A stretch of 64,000 nucleotides of DNA, taken from assembly GCA_035578155.1 (NCBI GenBank), contig JAPWDM010000008.1:878001-942000 (forward strand), written 5' to 3'. This DNA is from Brachynemurus nebulosus. Lineage: Eukaryota; Arthropoda; Insecta; Neuroptera; Myrmeleontidae. This document shows positions 24,705 through 37,600 of this stretch, one piece after another. The position numbers and the translations under genes are program-made. The notes beneath the pieces are model-generated. The model searched no databases. It saw only the letters and a list, made by a program, of their open reading frames with translations, and had not been told where the DNA came from. Positions within the stretch are counted from its first letter, which is position 1. Each line of letters opens with the position of its first letter.

Positions 24705-25044
24705 TTTTTTTACACCATTGCAAAGACGAAAAAAAATCACATAAAAAAGGTTTTTGAACTATTATTCTAGGTTAGCCAGTTTTTGAGAAAATAAGAAAAA
24801 AAAGTCAATTTATTATTTTATGGAGATATCTGTAAAAATGGAGCCAAGTACTTTTTGTGTTGATGCTTCATGAAAAATTTCATTTTACGAAAACAATTTG
24901 GCGGAATGAGGCGGCAAAATCACATAAAGAAGGTTTTTTTTATTTACAATTACTCTACATATATCAACTAGTTTCCGAGAAAAACGTACTTTTGTAAATG
25001 GAAATTCGCTATGTTATGCAGGATGCTGCGACAGGGGTATTTTT

Positions 25045-26189
25045 TTATTTGCCTCGAAAATTAATTTTTAACAATGGTTCTAAACTTACATCTTGTGTTT
25101 TTTTCTGTTTTTTTTTTTCGATGATTTAAAAAAAAGAACAAAAACCTTTTAATTTTCATAACTTTTGACAAAAAGGCCCAAAATATTCAGTCCAGGGAAT
25201 CGGACGGAATTTTGACTAACAAACTCATCCAAGATTTTCGGTTTTTCAACATTTTCACCAAATTTCTGTCACACTTGTCAAGGCGTCAAGTCTCACCGTG
25301 ACAGTGGCTGTAATAATTGAATTTTCACAAAAAATGCTAGAAAATGAACAAAACTTTTCGTTATTCGCTAGAATCGTACATTTTTTTGGTGTCCTCTTCA
25401 AATTATCACGTAATTGACCCCCGTGGTAACATTAGTAATACATGTATTTAAGTAACATTCTCAAATATATTTATCTAAATATTTATCAAACTATAAATAT
25501 CTCTAATACTGCTGCGAAACCTTAATTTAATGCGTATCCAATACAAACTTTACATGTTTGTGACATGTGTCTGAAAAATGCATATATACATATTTAAAAG
25601 TAATTATCATTAGCGGTCATTATTTATTGTGTGAATGGTGCACTGCTGAACTGGTAGTGCTTTATGTAGTGTTGTAGTCGAAATTTGTATTTTTATATTT
25701 TATCATTATCATTTATCATTAACGACCAAAATTATTTCCACATAGAAGTAATTATTGTCACCAAAAAAAAAAAAAAAAATGTACTTTCAAAAAAAATATA
25801 TATTAAAACTTTATTAGTAATTACATTTATAATTTATTTGGGGCATTTATTGGGGCATTCGAAAAAGGAAGAAACAAAGGAACACACATTTAAGAACCTA
25901 ACACATGCCAGAATTACACGATTATCATGTTAATTTCAAAAATTTTCCACGACAAAAAAAAAACATTTCAATCATAATTATAATTAATTTCAAATATTCA
26001 TTTCATTATTGATGACAATTTACTACACCCCTCTGTTCCCTAACCGTCGTCCTGACACGTCTATCTATAGTTCTATACATATCATAAAACTGTAACGAGA
26101 CCGTTTCTATACATGGAATATTTTTTGAAAATGTAAATAGTTTTTATCGATGTCAGTAGCTATATTAAAACAGCGATTTTTAAAATTGT
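25045..26189. other. Gene-free stretch
   Basis: 25180-25330 (AATTTCTGTCACACTTGTC) looks like a decayed relative of the (TA)n family body. GCGAAACCTTAATTTAATGC at 25517 is a weak AAGTGC-motif relative. No gene. Confidence 0.4.
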
Positions 26190-27130
26190 TGTCTGTCTGT
26201 CTGTTCACGCATCACGCAAAAGCTATTGGACGGATTTTGATGAAATTTGGTGTGATGATAACTTATTACCTGGATCAACATCTAGGGTACTTTTTATTTC
26301 GGGAAAAATCTCATTCCCACAGGAAAATAGAAAAAAAAAAAAACATTTTTGAGCATGTGCACAGATTACGCAAAAAATACTGGACGAATTTTAATGAGAT
26401 TTGATGTGGTGATAACTTATTACTTGGATCAACATCTAGGACACTTTTTATTCCGGGAAAATATCTCATTCCCACGGGAAAATAGAAAAAAAGCCACTCT
26501 GAGCATGTGCACACATTATGCAAAACCTACTGGACGGATTTTAATGAAATTTGGTTTGATGATAACTTGTTACCTGGGTCAACATCTAAGATACTTTTCA
26601 CTCCGGGAAAATGTCTCATTCCCACGGGAACATAGGAAAACCATTTTTGAGCAAGTGCACACATTACGTAAAAACTACTGGACGGATTTTGACAAAATTT
26701 GGTGTGATGATAATTGATTATTACCTGGGTCGACATCCAGGATACTTTTTACCCCGAGAAAATGTCTCATTCCTACGGGAAAATAGAAAAAAACCACTTT
26801 GAGCATGTGCACACATTATGCAAAACCTACTGGACGCATTTTAATGAAATTTGGTGTGATGATAACTTGTTACTTGGGTCAACATCTAAGATACTTTTCA
26901 CTGCGGAAAAATGTCTCATTCCCACGGGAACATAGAAAAACCATTTTTGAGCAAGTGCACACATTACGTAAAAACTACTGGACGAATTTTGACGAAATTT
27001 TCTATAATGATAACTTATTATCTGGGTCAACATCTAGGATACTTTTCATTCCGGGAAAATGTCTCATTCCCACGGGAAAATGGAAAAACCATTTCTGAGC
27101 ATGTGCACACATTACGCAAAAATTATTGTT
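26190..27130 (+). repeat. Tandem array of about six 150-bp units with 300-bp higher order
   Basis: The TACTGGACGRATTTT block recurs at 26228, 26382, 26532, 26680, 26832 and 26980, spacing 148-154 bp, with a remnant at about 27128. Units 3 and 5, and 4 and 6, are most alike, giving a dimeric 300-bp repeat. Each unit carries TGTCTCATTCCCACGGGAA. Open frames crossing units are by-products. Confidence 0.85.
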
Positions 27131-27240
27131 CTATGTAAGTTCTGTATAATTATTACACTTATATACTTCTCATTGAGTTTATAACAATGCATTGCGTGAA
27201 CGACGTCGCGGATACAGCTAGATGAACATAATATGTACTG
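27131..27240 (+). mobile_element. RTE-like 3' end after the tandem array
   Basis: TGCGTGAACGACGTCGCGGA followed by TACAGCTAG is the kind of terminal phrase found at insect RTE-type 3' ends. With the CTGTCTGTCTGTTCACGC start at 26192 it suggests the array is the expanded 3' region of such an element. Confidence 0.4.
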
Positions 27241-27610
27241 GCCTTGAGTATGACTTTGTCAAAATAATACATACATATAATAAAATTAATTTTAAATTCC
27301 ACAATATAATATTATCATGTAAGTGAATCACCATTCTCGCATATAAGTGTCTTGTATCTTTGTCTATTATTAAATTACCATATTACCATGTTACAACATA
27401 TATTAAATTACCAAGTTAATGGTAACAGAAGTCGGACAAATACACACACACGGATACACACCTCAACAAAAGTGTCGATAATGGACTACACGATACCGAA
27501 GATGGCTTTTAAAACTGGTTTTTCTATACCTATCAAAGACTTTAATAATATAATGATGCATAAGCCGACATCAATTATAGTGAATACCGGGATGTCTATT
27601 TTAAAAGTAT
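27241..27610. other. Gene-free stretch
   Basis: AT-rich; a 103-codon frame from 27352 has no recognisable features and runs into the TTAA element. Confidence 0.35.
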
Positions 27611-28247
27611 TTAAGGGGGATTCGCTAAAAAAAAGAAAGAAATCCATTTTGTTTTCTTCATAGTTATGTTCCTTAAGGTGTTAGAAATACTCTCCTAAAA
27701 TTTTATTTAAAAAAAATGAAAAATCAAAAAGTTATTGGGCATTTTAGTGCACGCACTTTAACTCAATTTAAATTTCTCGAAAGTACGTTTTTCGACATGG
27801 TTTCTCGCGTATCTCCAAAAGTATTTGAGATATGGACACAAATCAAAGTGTAAATAATTTCTCGATACTGTCATTTTGGAAGGGAACTAGGATCTCTACG
27901 TTCTGTAATATATTTTTAAAATGGCAGCTGTTAATAGTCGAGAAAAAGCGGTGATTTTTAAAAAATTATTTTGAAAATGCGATTTTTAGCTGGTTTTTTA
28001 TTTTTATTTTTTTCTTAGATCCTATTTAGTGCCATAACTGTATAAATGTTCACTAGGGATTTCAGAATGCGAGGAACCATCCAGGTGGAAAAATCTCAAA
28101 ATATATTTCTCAGGTGGAAATATATTTTAATATATTACATTAAAAAACTAAATATATTTAGGTAGTTTTTTAATAAAATATTTATTTGTATAAAAAAAGT
28201 AATAAAAAGGTCTATTTTTGATGTTTTTTTGGCAAATGTCCCCTTAA
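27611..28247 (+). mobile_element. TTAA-flanked element, family iv, copy 2
   Basis: TTAA borders at 27611 and 28244, starting GGGGGATTCGCTAAAA and ending GCAAATGTCCCC. It is diverged from the copy at 9084 and carries small internal deletions and an extra TATATT-rich patch near 28100-28190. Confidence 0.7.
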
Positions 28248-28463
28248 ATCATTAAGAGTTTGTGGTGCTTCCACCACCACGGCAACTTATTTTGTCGTAT
28301 TGCTTCCGAGACTATTAAAGACAGACGGGTTGTGTCCGTCTGTTTTTGATGAATTTTTTTGTATGGTTTGGTTCCTAAACCGGCCCCTACAAACCTAAAA
28401 TATGTTAACACATATGGGTAAATAGAATGGACTCGTTGTTTTTCTTGGTACTATAAAAGCAAA
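28248..28463. other. Spacer with two small hairpins
   Basis: GTGGTGCTTCCACCAC at about 28262 and ACAGACGG/CCGTCTGT around 28322 are perfect short stem-loops; no known role. Confidence 0.4.
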
Positions 28464-28790
28464 AAAAACTTTTAGCGAATTTTCGAATCGAAAATTTAGC
28501 TATTACAGTCACTGTCGTGACCCGACTTGAACCCGGAGACCATAATAGAAATTTGTTTTGAGTTCCCTAATAAAAACCGAAAATAATATTGATCATTTTT
28601 CGTGAAAAGAAATTAGTTTTTTGCGAAAATTTTCCCAAGTTTAAAAGTTTTTGCAACATTTTTTTACACCATTAGCAAGAGACGGGAAAATCACATAAAA
28701 AAGATCTTTAAATCATCGTTCTACATATGTAAACTAATTTCTGAGAAAAACGAATTTTTTAATTTCCATAGTTATATATAGAATAGAAAA
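28464..28790 (-). mobile_element. (TA)n-bearing family, diverged copy without TA tract
   Basis: The 3' end TTAGCGAATTTTCGAATCGA, then AGCTATTACAGTCACTGTCG, then body sequence in minus orientation to CTGAGAAAAACGAATTTTT. The tract and the TTCGTTCGAGAG region are deleted. Confidence 0.75.
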
Positions 28791-30111
28791 AGTTTGGATA
28801 AAAATCTGTTACGAATACGAGAAAGCTGTGTGCCACCATCCACTGGATTGTGTATTTTTGAAATTTTGTCACTGAATTCGATTCAAGTTTAATAATTAAT
28901 AATGATCCAATATGCCCGATAGGTAAATATTATTACGTAAACATCCTGTATATTATTTGTTACCCATATTTGTATAAATTACTTAGGTCGGAAAAAGTAA
29001 AGTATGTAATGTTAATGTATGTACTATTAATACTGTAATTTATTATATCATAAAAAATATCTCTCGTTATTATAAAACACATGTTTAGAAATTTAAAAAA
29101 AAAAAAAGTTCGTAGGGGATTTAAAAGGTTGAATAGGATCAATTATAAATTGTAAGAAATCTGAGGGTTGATACACAACTCGACAGGGGGTTAATCACGT
29201 TTAAAATTATTTCAAAATAATAAGTACATAGTCATTTTCAAAAAAAAAAAAAAAAGATTTATAAATTAGGGTTGAAATAATTTTTTTTTTTTTGGAATCA
29301 TCTAAATCAACCATCTTGGGAAATGTTAAAATTAAAATCTTGTATATTTAGAGCAAGATGTGATTTCGTTTTTCTTAAAGTTTTCTCACCTTCATTAGGG
29401 CTCCCTGGTCGAAACCACAAAACCCATATGGACTAAAATGGGGGATCAATTTATTTGGCCCAAAAAATTTTTTTAACTAATATACCGTGTAAGATGCCTT
29501 TGAAACAGCTATCTCTAATGATTCTAAAAATACTTTTTTTTTTATATAATATTTTTTGGTTCAGTAATCTTAATGATATAGCTCAAATTTTGCTAGAAAT
29601 GATCGTTCCCTCTCAAAATGATTTTAATAGGTTTTACTGGATATTGAGTCATAAATTTGCTATCGGAAAACTACAGGTTTTTTTGACAGGGTAACCGTTT
29701 TCAGTTATCACAAGAAAATTTGAATAAATTTGAAACATACTTAAATAAAAAAAAAAGTTAAATTTGGTCTACTTACTACTTACTGTCCGAAACACTAATT
29801 ATGTGAGTCCGACTCACTCTTGGAAGATTTTTTGAGCCCAGTTTCTTAAAGTATACCTACAGGTTCAAAGTAGAGTTTCTGTTTTATTGTAAAAAATTTT
29901 AAACACCGTTTCAAACGCCTACTTTCTAAATCCTAATTCCCACCGTTACTTTCTTAGTGCTCCACACACATCATCAGTGTAATATAATTATTATGTACGT
30001 GGCGTCTGTCATAAACAGAGAGTGAAAAAGTGGAATTTGTAGTCAATGTTGAATTTTGAGTACCAAACTTAAATATTTATTTAAATTTATTTAATGTATG
30101 TAGTTTCAATG
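28791..30111. other. Gene-free stretch
   Basis: Several A- and T-runs. 29400-29700 contains a 79-codon open frame without recognisable motifs. No gene or complete element identified. Confidence 0.4.
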
Positions 30112-30113
30112 TA

Positions 30114-30625
30114 CAGCTAAACCTTTTTTTATGCGGTCCTTTCTTGTGCGATGTTTTTATTGCGGTTTTTTTGAGAAATGGCCAATAAAAATGCATAATT
30201 TGAATCAAAATAAAGAGAAAATAAGAAACTTAGACGTTAACTATAATAACTTACTTTGATAAAAATACTTTTTAATGGTTTTTAAGCATTTAATTGCATC
30301 ATTTAGTTTTTTTTAGAGATGTATTTTTCACAATTTTCATAATATTATAAAAAATGAAATAAAATGTTCCCTGCACGTGTAAATTAATGCTTTATCTTAT
30401 TTAGAAAAGCAACTTCTAGGCAAATCGTGACGTTTTGAGCGTTTTGAGTTATGTATTTTCGATGAAACTTGTTTTATGCGGTCCTGATCCATCGCATAAA
30501 AAAAGTTTTTTTTACCGATCTGGACCGAACTAAACTTTTTATATGTATATAGCTATTTATGATATTTTTGAAAATGTTTTTTTTTTGTGCGGTCCCTATC
30601 CACCGCATAAGAAAAGGTTGCTCTG
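30114..30625 (+). mobile_element. Pogo-type MITE with TA duplication
   Basis: Inverted ends CAGCTAAACCTTTTTTATGC and CAGAGCAACCTTTTCTTATG, each followed by GG, flanked by TA at 30112-30113 and 30626-30627. Internal hairpins of the form ATGCGGTCC..CGCAT recur. It lacks coding capacity. Confidence 0.65.
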
Positions 30626-30627
30626 TA

Positions 30628-31467
30628 AACGTACTACATACATTATTGGCACACCTGTATATATGCATAAATACACTACAAAGAAACAAACTGACATTCA
30701 GGCAAATACATAGAAATTTTTGTACAAATAATTATTAGAATGTACATTTGGTTTTTTATTGAGCAAATAACCAACATATATGCGCGTTAAATAGTAAAAT
30801 AAACACAAAAGATGGAAAAATTCCTGTTAAAATTAACAAAGTAATTTGAAAACACTTTATTTTGATGTCATAAAAAACATTAAAAGTCCAAATAATGGCC
30901 ACCCAACAAGACCAAAGTACATTAAAACTCTAAACAGATTCTATCCGATTTGAATATTATCACTTTAGACTTTGCTATGCTCAATTTTGAACCGTTTCCG
31001 TTCAAACTGGTAAAAAATCAAACAAAGGGGCACCTACGCTGTTCTTAAAATGTCGATTTTGTGATCGAAAACATTGTATAGGTTTGTAGTCCCCCGGTGC
31101 GAGAACTGTGTGCCCCGCCACTGTTACGGGGCTATATTGTGTCCGTTCTTCAATAATATAACAAGACATCCGCTAATTAATTTTACATTGAATTCAAATT
31201 TATTAAATTGGAATGGAAAGTTGCCGTTGTATTTTTTGTTTACACATAAAACACAATTAAATATTAATCGATCAATAATGATGAAACAAAACACAATCGA
31301 ACTGAACGAAGTACTGAAAACAATACAATAACGCAAACAGTTGAAAAGCTATCCAGTGTTTACTTACAATTGACTGTGCCACCGTCAAGATAATTCAATT
31401 ACAAAATACCGTAAAGGCGACTAACTTTATCTATATTGAACCTCATTTTATTATACCACATTTTGTA
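30628..31467. other. Gene-free stretch
   Basis: A GC-richer patch at 31088-31140 (CCCCGCCACTGTTACGGGGC) forms a small hairpin. Otherwise AT-rich with no coding signal. Confidence 0.35.
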
Positions 31468-32344
31468 TTAAGGAGGGAGTTCACGCCAGAAACGGCTAAT
31501 AAACTATTTTTTTTCGAATTTCGTTTTTTGTTTTTATTTTGTTCTGTGGTTCTTTACAAACACGGTGATATATAAAACATGGCCAAAAAAATTTTTTTTT
31601 TCAAGTAGAAAAATATTTATTTGTGAGCTGCTGCACAGCCAAGTTGCTACTCCTTTGCAGACAATGCTCGCCCCCCCCCCCAGCCCTTGCGATTTTATCA
31701 GTAGTATTTAATTTTGGTGTGTACATGAGTTTCAGTATGCACTGAGATAATGTTCTTTTATTTGTATGCCTTTGTAGACGTTTTAATAAACATTGAGTAA
31801 ACCGCTTCTTTTGTTATCATTTTTGTTTTTTACTGTTTCCCAAAAGTTATGTTTTTCCCGACAAGGAAAATCATATCTCCAGTTCTAGAAAAGATAGAGA
31901 CTTAATTTTTTTTTAAATTTTGTTCATAAACATATTGCGCATAAAGTGGAGTATGCTTTTTCCATTTGAATAATTGTAACTATTTTTAAACAATTTTTTA
32001 AAATAAAGAACTGGGTTTTATAATTTTTAGAAGTTTGGGATTACAATTTTATAGTTAATTTTTAAAATTACCTGAAACCCATACTCAACTTTATGAACAG
32101 GTCCTTTAGGAATAAAATAATGAAAAAATATTTAAAAAATATTCATTACTTTTTGAGATATGGGGTTCCTTGTAAACGTTTAAAAACTTGTGAAAAAAGG
32201 CCCCCTCCCCCCACAGGGAAGAGTAGTGAATGTTTCAAAAACAAAATTTTCTATTTGAAACCCTCTCTAATTTGAAAAAAAATTTCAGAAAGCAAAATAA
32301 TCATAAATAAAAAAGTTGCTTTTTTATTTGAACTCCCTCCTTAA
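31468..32344 (+). mobile_element. TTAA-flanked element, family iii, copy 1
   Basis: TTAA at 31468 and 32341; ends GGAGGGAGTTC, perfect inverted repeats of 11 bp. It aligns throughout with 44235-45089, including TTCTTTACAAACACGGTGAT, GAAAATCATATCTC and a poly-C tract. Non-coding. Confidence 0.75.
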
Positions 32345-33332
32345 AAGAAAATTAAAATTTGATGGCTTATAATACATATAGCTTTTTTTTGGTGACACAG
32401 CTATTTCTAACAAACTATCAGAATTCGACAAATTTTTCTTACACTATCAGTCACGATTTCTTTAAATCATTAGCTTTTTTGAGGGTCATGATCAGTGTAT
32501 GGGTTAAGGGGTACATACCTGGTTCTTAATTAATCTTGTGCGCAGGACATAAGAACATAACGGAATGATGAAATCTACGTTTTCGATGGTGGCTTCCATG
32601 GAGGATTCTTCTGTTTGACAGTGTTCCACCCTTTTGTTTTTAACGAAACTTTCAGTACTTGAACAGCACCTAATGTGCAATATTTGGGGCTTTTTCGTGA
32701 TTATCACTCTGAAGGAACAACTAAAAAAATATTTTTCTATTTTTTTTTCTCGAATTTTCTATGATTGTTTATTAACGGAAAAATTTGAAAGAAATATATA
32801 TTATAGTACTAACTTAGACCTACTCAACGATTTTTAGTTCATTTCAATATCTGTAATAGTTTACGAGATATAAAGGTTTAAAAAATCATGACCTTAGTAC
32901 ATATTATCACAAATAACTTCTAAACTGCCCAAGATATGAGGCTAAAACTTGCACGCAAGACTCTTATCAGCTGCCCTTACGGTAGCCAATGTGCCAGCGA
33001 AAATCTCATCTGGAGGCCAACCGGAGATTCTTATCCGAGGATACCCTTTCTGGCAAAATTTATTTATCAAATCAAATGTTTTTGTTAGTTAACTAAATAA
33101 GTACCTATAACTAAATTAATTTCGTCTTAATTTTATTTAAACTTGAATCGAAAATTATAGTAAAGTTGTATCTATTTACGGTATTCAAAAAAAATAAAAA
33201 CAAAAGAATTCAAAGATAAGAAACAAAACGAAAAAAAAAAGAAAGCCAAGACAATGGACAGTCTCTCGCTCCAAAGATAAGATTAATAATAAATAAGTTT
33301 TATTTCAAAACAAACTTATCAACCACATTTAT
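32345..33332. other. Gene-free stretch upstream of the oxidase
   Basis: A TTAAGGGGTACATACC phrase at 32505 resembles a TTAA-element tip, but no partner end was found. No exon is recognisable before 33417. Confidence 0.35.
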
Positions 33333-33357
33333 TATAAAATTTTAATTAATTCAGTCT
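33333..33357 (+). promoter_or_regulatory. Possible core promoter (TATA-like and TCAGTC initiator)
   Basis: TATAAAA at 33333 is followed by TCAGTCT at 33351, which matches the arthropod initiator consensus, 64 nt upstream of the oxidase ATG. The TATA-to-initiator spacing is about 20 nt, shorter than the usual 26-31, so the TATA match may be chance in such AT-rich DNA. Confidence 0.3.
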
Positions 33358-33416
33358 CCAAGTGTATTATTAATTGAAAGAATAATATTTTAACCTTATA
33401 TTTTTTTGCCTATCCA

Positions 33417-33610
33417 ATGTCACAATTCAATATTGGTGTTTTAGGTGGTGGTGTGATTGGATTAACATCGGCAATTTGTATCCAAAATCGCTATCCAAAT
33501 TGTAATGTAACGATTATAACGGATCAGTTTAGTCCACACACGACGGCTGATGGTTCCGCGGGATTATGGATGCCATATTTATTGGAAAATACGCCTATGG
33601 ATAAAATTAT
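33417..33610 (+). CDS. DDO: Oxidase exon 1: FAD-binding N-terminus
   Basis: It encodes residues 1-64 plus two bases of codon 65. It holds the FAD glycine motif and the AGLWMPYLL block. The donor is gtatgt at 33611. The apparent reading frame runs on into the intron for about 17 residues before a stop, so an unspliced reading gives a false 81-residue protein. Confidence 0.92.
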
Positions 33611-34601
33611 GTATGTAAATTTTTTTATTTTTTTAGGGGAGGTAATTTGTTTTTTTTTTTGAAAATTTTATTACACCCTTATTGTTCTATGAACTGACCA
33701 CTAAATAAAAAATCACTAAGTGCATGTTGGATCCGCATTTCACCTGTGTTCCGTGCTCAAATTGTATGCTTTATTCATTTTTCAATATTTCCCTCAGCAA
33801 CGAATTTTTTAACAATGTTTTTTCCAAATTTACTAGGTTTGAGCGTTACTTTATGGTATTCCATATTTGATATTAGTAAATAAAAACGCTTTACTCTGCA
33901 AAATACCACTTTTATTGAATATAAAAACTCTTATGACATGTTTCGGTCAATATGACCATTCTCAAACATGTCATAAGAGTTTTTATATTCAATTAAAGTG
34001 GTATTTTGCAAAGTAAAGTGTTTTTGTTTTCCAAAACGTATCTCCATACAAAATTTCGCTTACTGGAAGGCCACTTTTTCTTTACTTTCCTACCAAAAAT
34101 TCGATTATTAACATCTTTTAATTTACTATACTCATCAGAAGACGCCTAGGATCAATATTTTTTCCAAATTTTCTGGACCTTCGGTTAAAAAGTTACAAAA
34201 GGAGGGACCCGAGACCAAATTAAACGCCACTTTGAAGGTCAGTATTTCACCAACAAGGCTTTAAAATTTAAATACCCCTGTCGCAGCATCCTGTATAACA
34301 TAGCGAATTTCCGTTTATAAAAATTCGTTTTTCTCGGACACTAGTTGACATAGAAAAAACGTTTAAAGACCTTTTTTATGTAATTTTTTCTTCTCTTTTA
34401 AATGGTGTAAAAAAATTTCGTAAAAATTTTTGAATAAGTGGAAATTTTGGCAAAAAACTCATTTTTTGCAAGAACAAAAACCATGTTCCTGGCATCCGTC
34501 GGGTCTGGCTGAAGAACTCATCCAAGGGTTTGGGACTTCCAATGTTCTCACCAAGTTTCGTAAAAATTGCATACTTCGTTCGAGAGTTATCGCGCGGACA
34601 C

Positions 34602-34669
<68 letters not shown>

Positions 34670-37600
34670 AAACAAATTTCTGCCATAGTCCCGGGCTCAG
34701 GTCGCGTCATGACAGTGGCTGTAATAGCTGAATTCCATTCTGGAAATTTGCTAATAAAAATTGGTAAAGGGAACTCCTCCGTCTTGATTATAGAACCCCA
34801 AAATTTACTTACAAAATTCTTTTCTAATAAAAGCATGATGTTTGAAGATTTAATAATATATTTTGTATACAGATGTCTTAGGGTGTTTTTGAAATTTTAT
34901 TTTTTTTTTTTAGAAAATGGTCAAAAGCAACATACAATCATTTCCATCACCTGTGGCGCTCAGGATTGGCTGACGTGACGGGGGTTAGTTTGATAACCTG
35001 TCTAAATCTTGTCAGTGTTAATCAACCATACGAAGTACCACTATGGGCCACGTCTATTTGTCATGGCATCCACGAAATCTCTCGGGAACAAATTGAAAAA
35101 TTTAGTAAAGAACACAAACGAAATTATCGGTAGTAAAAAATCTTTAGAAATCTTTTGAGCTAAAAAATTTTTTTGAATATATTTATTGTCTGTTTACAGG
35201 GGTGGTTTCTACTTTACAGCATTCACCTGCGAACCCGTCAAATGGCTTCCGTATTTAATGAATCAGTTTTTAAACAGGGGTGGTAAAATTGTCAAGCGTC
35301 GTGTAAATACACTGGCCGAATTAATTGAAGGGGCGAAATTTGATATACTGATTAACTGTTGTGGAATATCGGCGAGGGACGTTGTCCCCGATCGTCGAGT
35401 ACATGCGATTCGGGGTCAAGTTGCCAGGGTTGGCACAAAAAATAAAATAAAAAATCCTTTTTTTGATTATGTTAAAATTTTTTTAGGTTAGAGCTCCGTG
35501 GGTGTTTCATGCAATGTTTTCCGAAGATAATTATATTATTCCAAAGTAAGTAAACCTTTAACGGGTAAGTGTGATCAGTACGGGTGCCCGAATCTCTGTC
35601 CGGGCGCTCGTACTAGTTAAAACGTTCCTTTCTTTGTATACGATTTAATTTTTATGAATTTTTTTTTTTTTTTTTTGGAGGATATAAAAAAAATTTATGA
35701 CTAATTTTATCCATTTCTGATCGTAAAAATAGCCATAAAACTTATATTATTAAAACCTTTCAAAAAATACAGGAACTGTATTTATACAGAAAAGTCTGCA
35801 ATGATTTCATGAGTATAACGTCATGTCGGTTCTTAACTGTACAAATTTAAAATTTTATTCTTTTTGTTTTTCTCAAGCCAAGACGCAGTTATATTGGGTG
35901 GAACCCATCAGGAGCACAATTATTCGACGCAAATCAGCATGGAGGATTCCAAGGCGATTTTTGGTGGATGCTATCAGCTGATTCCCGGATTAAAAGTAAC
36001 TATCAACTATCATACTAAAATAAGTTTGTTTGTTTGTTTCGCTTCTACGTCTTAACGACTTGACCGAACGTCTTAAAATTTTACAAAAATATAGTTGGGG
36101 ACATGGGGAAAGACATAGGCTACATTTCACCCCGGGAAAATGTAGAAAGGAACTCAGTCCCGAAGGAAAATAAATTTAAAGTAAATCCGTTTCGAAAATT
36201 AAAAAAAAATCCGTTTTGAAAATTCAAAAAATAGAGCTAGTGTACGAAAAGGGACATAGGCTACTTTTTGTCTTGGGTAAAACATGTGGTTTTCATGAAA
36301 AAATATACCTATTTGGGCTATCTGAAATCTAATTTGACATAACTTTGAATATTAATAGATTGTAGGTTAAAGCTATAGCCTTCTTTATAAAAGTCTGATC
36401 CGGTCTATACGAGCGCCCGGATCATTACCCGTATCGATTATAAAATGTGAAAAATGAAGATTCAAGACCCACCCATGAGTGTGAATTTTACAACGATTGT
36501 GGATAATATTTTAGGCGCCCATATTTGGTCGAATCGCACCTTAATTCTTCAAGAAGTTTAACTTTATCTTCTAACCAATTAATTATTCAATGCAGTATTT
36601 AATGAAAATTATAGATTACGAGCGCCTGGATCATTGCCCGTATTGATTATAAAACGTGAAAAATGAAAACTCAAGACTCACTCATGAGTTTGAGTTTTAC
36701 AACCATTGCGGACAATACTTTTGGACGCTCGTACTGATCGAATTGCACTTTAATTCTTTTAAAGGGAGGTTTACTCGAGAGTCCTTAAAAATTATGTAGT
36801 TTTCTAGAATTTTTTTCTCAAGAACGGAAGTAAATATCAATTTCAAATTTTGTGCACATATTTATTAAGTATTAAACTACACAAAACAAATTTTTTAAGG
36901 AAAAACATAAAAAAAGTGTCCATTTTATAGATAGTGCAGTGTGACGATCCGAAAATCCAATGCCTTGTTGGTGGATATCCTAGCGCCGGTAATAAACCAC
37001 CGAAATCTAAAAACAAAAAAGATTTATAAAATATATGAAGAGTACCGACACCTTTACCGATAATGTCAATAAATTGCTGAAAGAAAAAAAAATGGCGGAT
37101 GTTTGAACTTTTGATTACGATTTTTGTCTTATTTTTCGCTCTTTAAAGTAAATTTAAAAATAAAAAAAAATTGAAAGTGTATCCAACTTAGGTAGAGGTG
37201 CCGAAGAATTGAATTATCTTTAAAATAAAAAATTTAAAAAAAGGATCCATCGAATAGTTTTTGAGTTATCGTGTCCACCAGTTCCAAAAATGTAATTCCG
37301 AGATATTATAAAATATATATAAGAAAACGTATTTTCAAAATTTTATATTTAATACTCATTATTGCGTGAACTACGTTTTTTGAATTTTTTTATAGAAAGC
37401 TGGATTGGGTTGATGTGCAAGAATCTTGTTTTTGAAGTTATTTTCAGTAAAATCACTTTGGGAACATATTCTACACATAATTAGCTATCAATTTCGGTAA
37501 AAAAAAAAATCGATTTTTTTTAACGACTCTCAAGTAAACCTCCCCTTAAAGAAATTTAATTTTTTTTCTGTAACGAATTTTGCAGTGTTTATTTAGTGAA

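Larger units (their letters stand above)
23107..25044 (-). mobile_element. (TA)n-bearing family copy, split by a long-TIR insertion
   Basis: The 3' end (TTAGCGAATTTTCAGAATGG) begins at about 23107, the TA tract follows at 23231, and the body resumes after the insertion at 24705 and ends ATGCTGCGACAGGGGTA. A stretch at about 24785-24945 is a diverged internal duplication not seen in other copies. Confidence 0.85.

Noticed and set aside
26150..27138. Set of overlapping 60-120-codon frames with similar proteins; also a CRISPR-like periodicity
   Set aside because: The frames follow a 150-bp tandem repeat on both strands. Units abut directly without unique spacers, and the genome is eukaryotic, so neither genes nor CRISPR.
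34430..34978. 182-codon open frame
   Set aside because: It runs through a (TA)n-family element, its microsatellite, and into exon 2 of the oxidase in another frame; it has no domain of its own.
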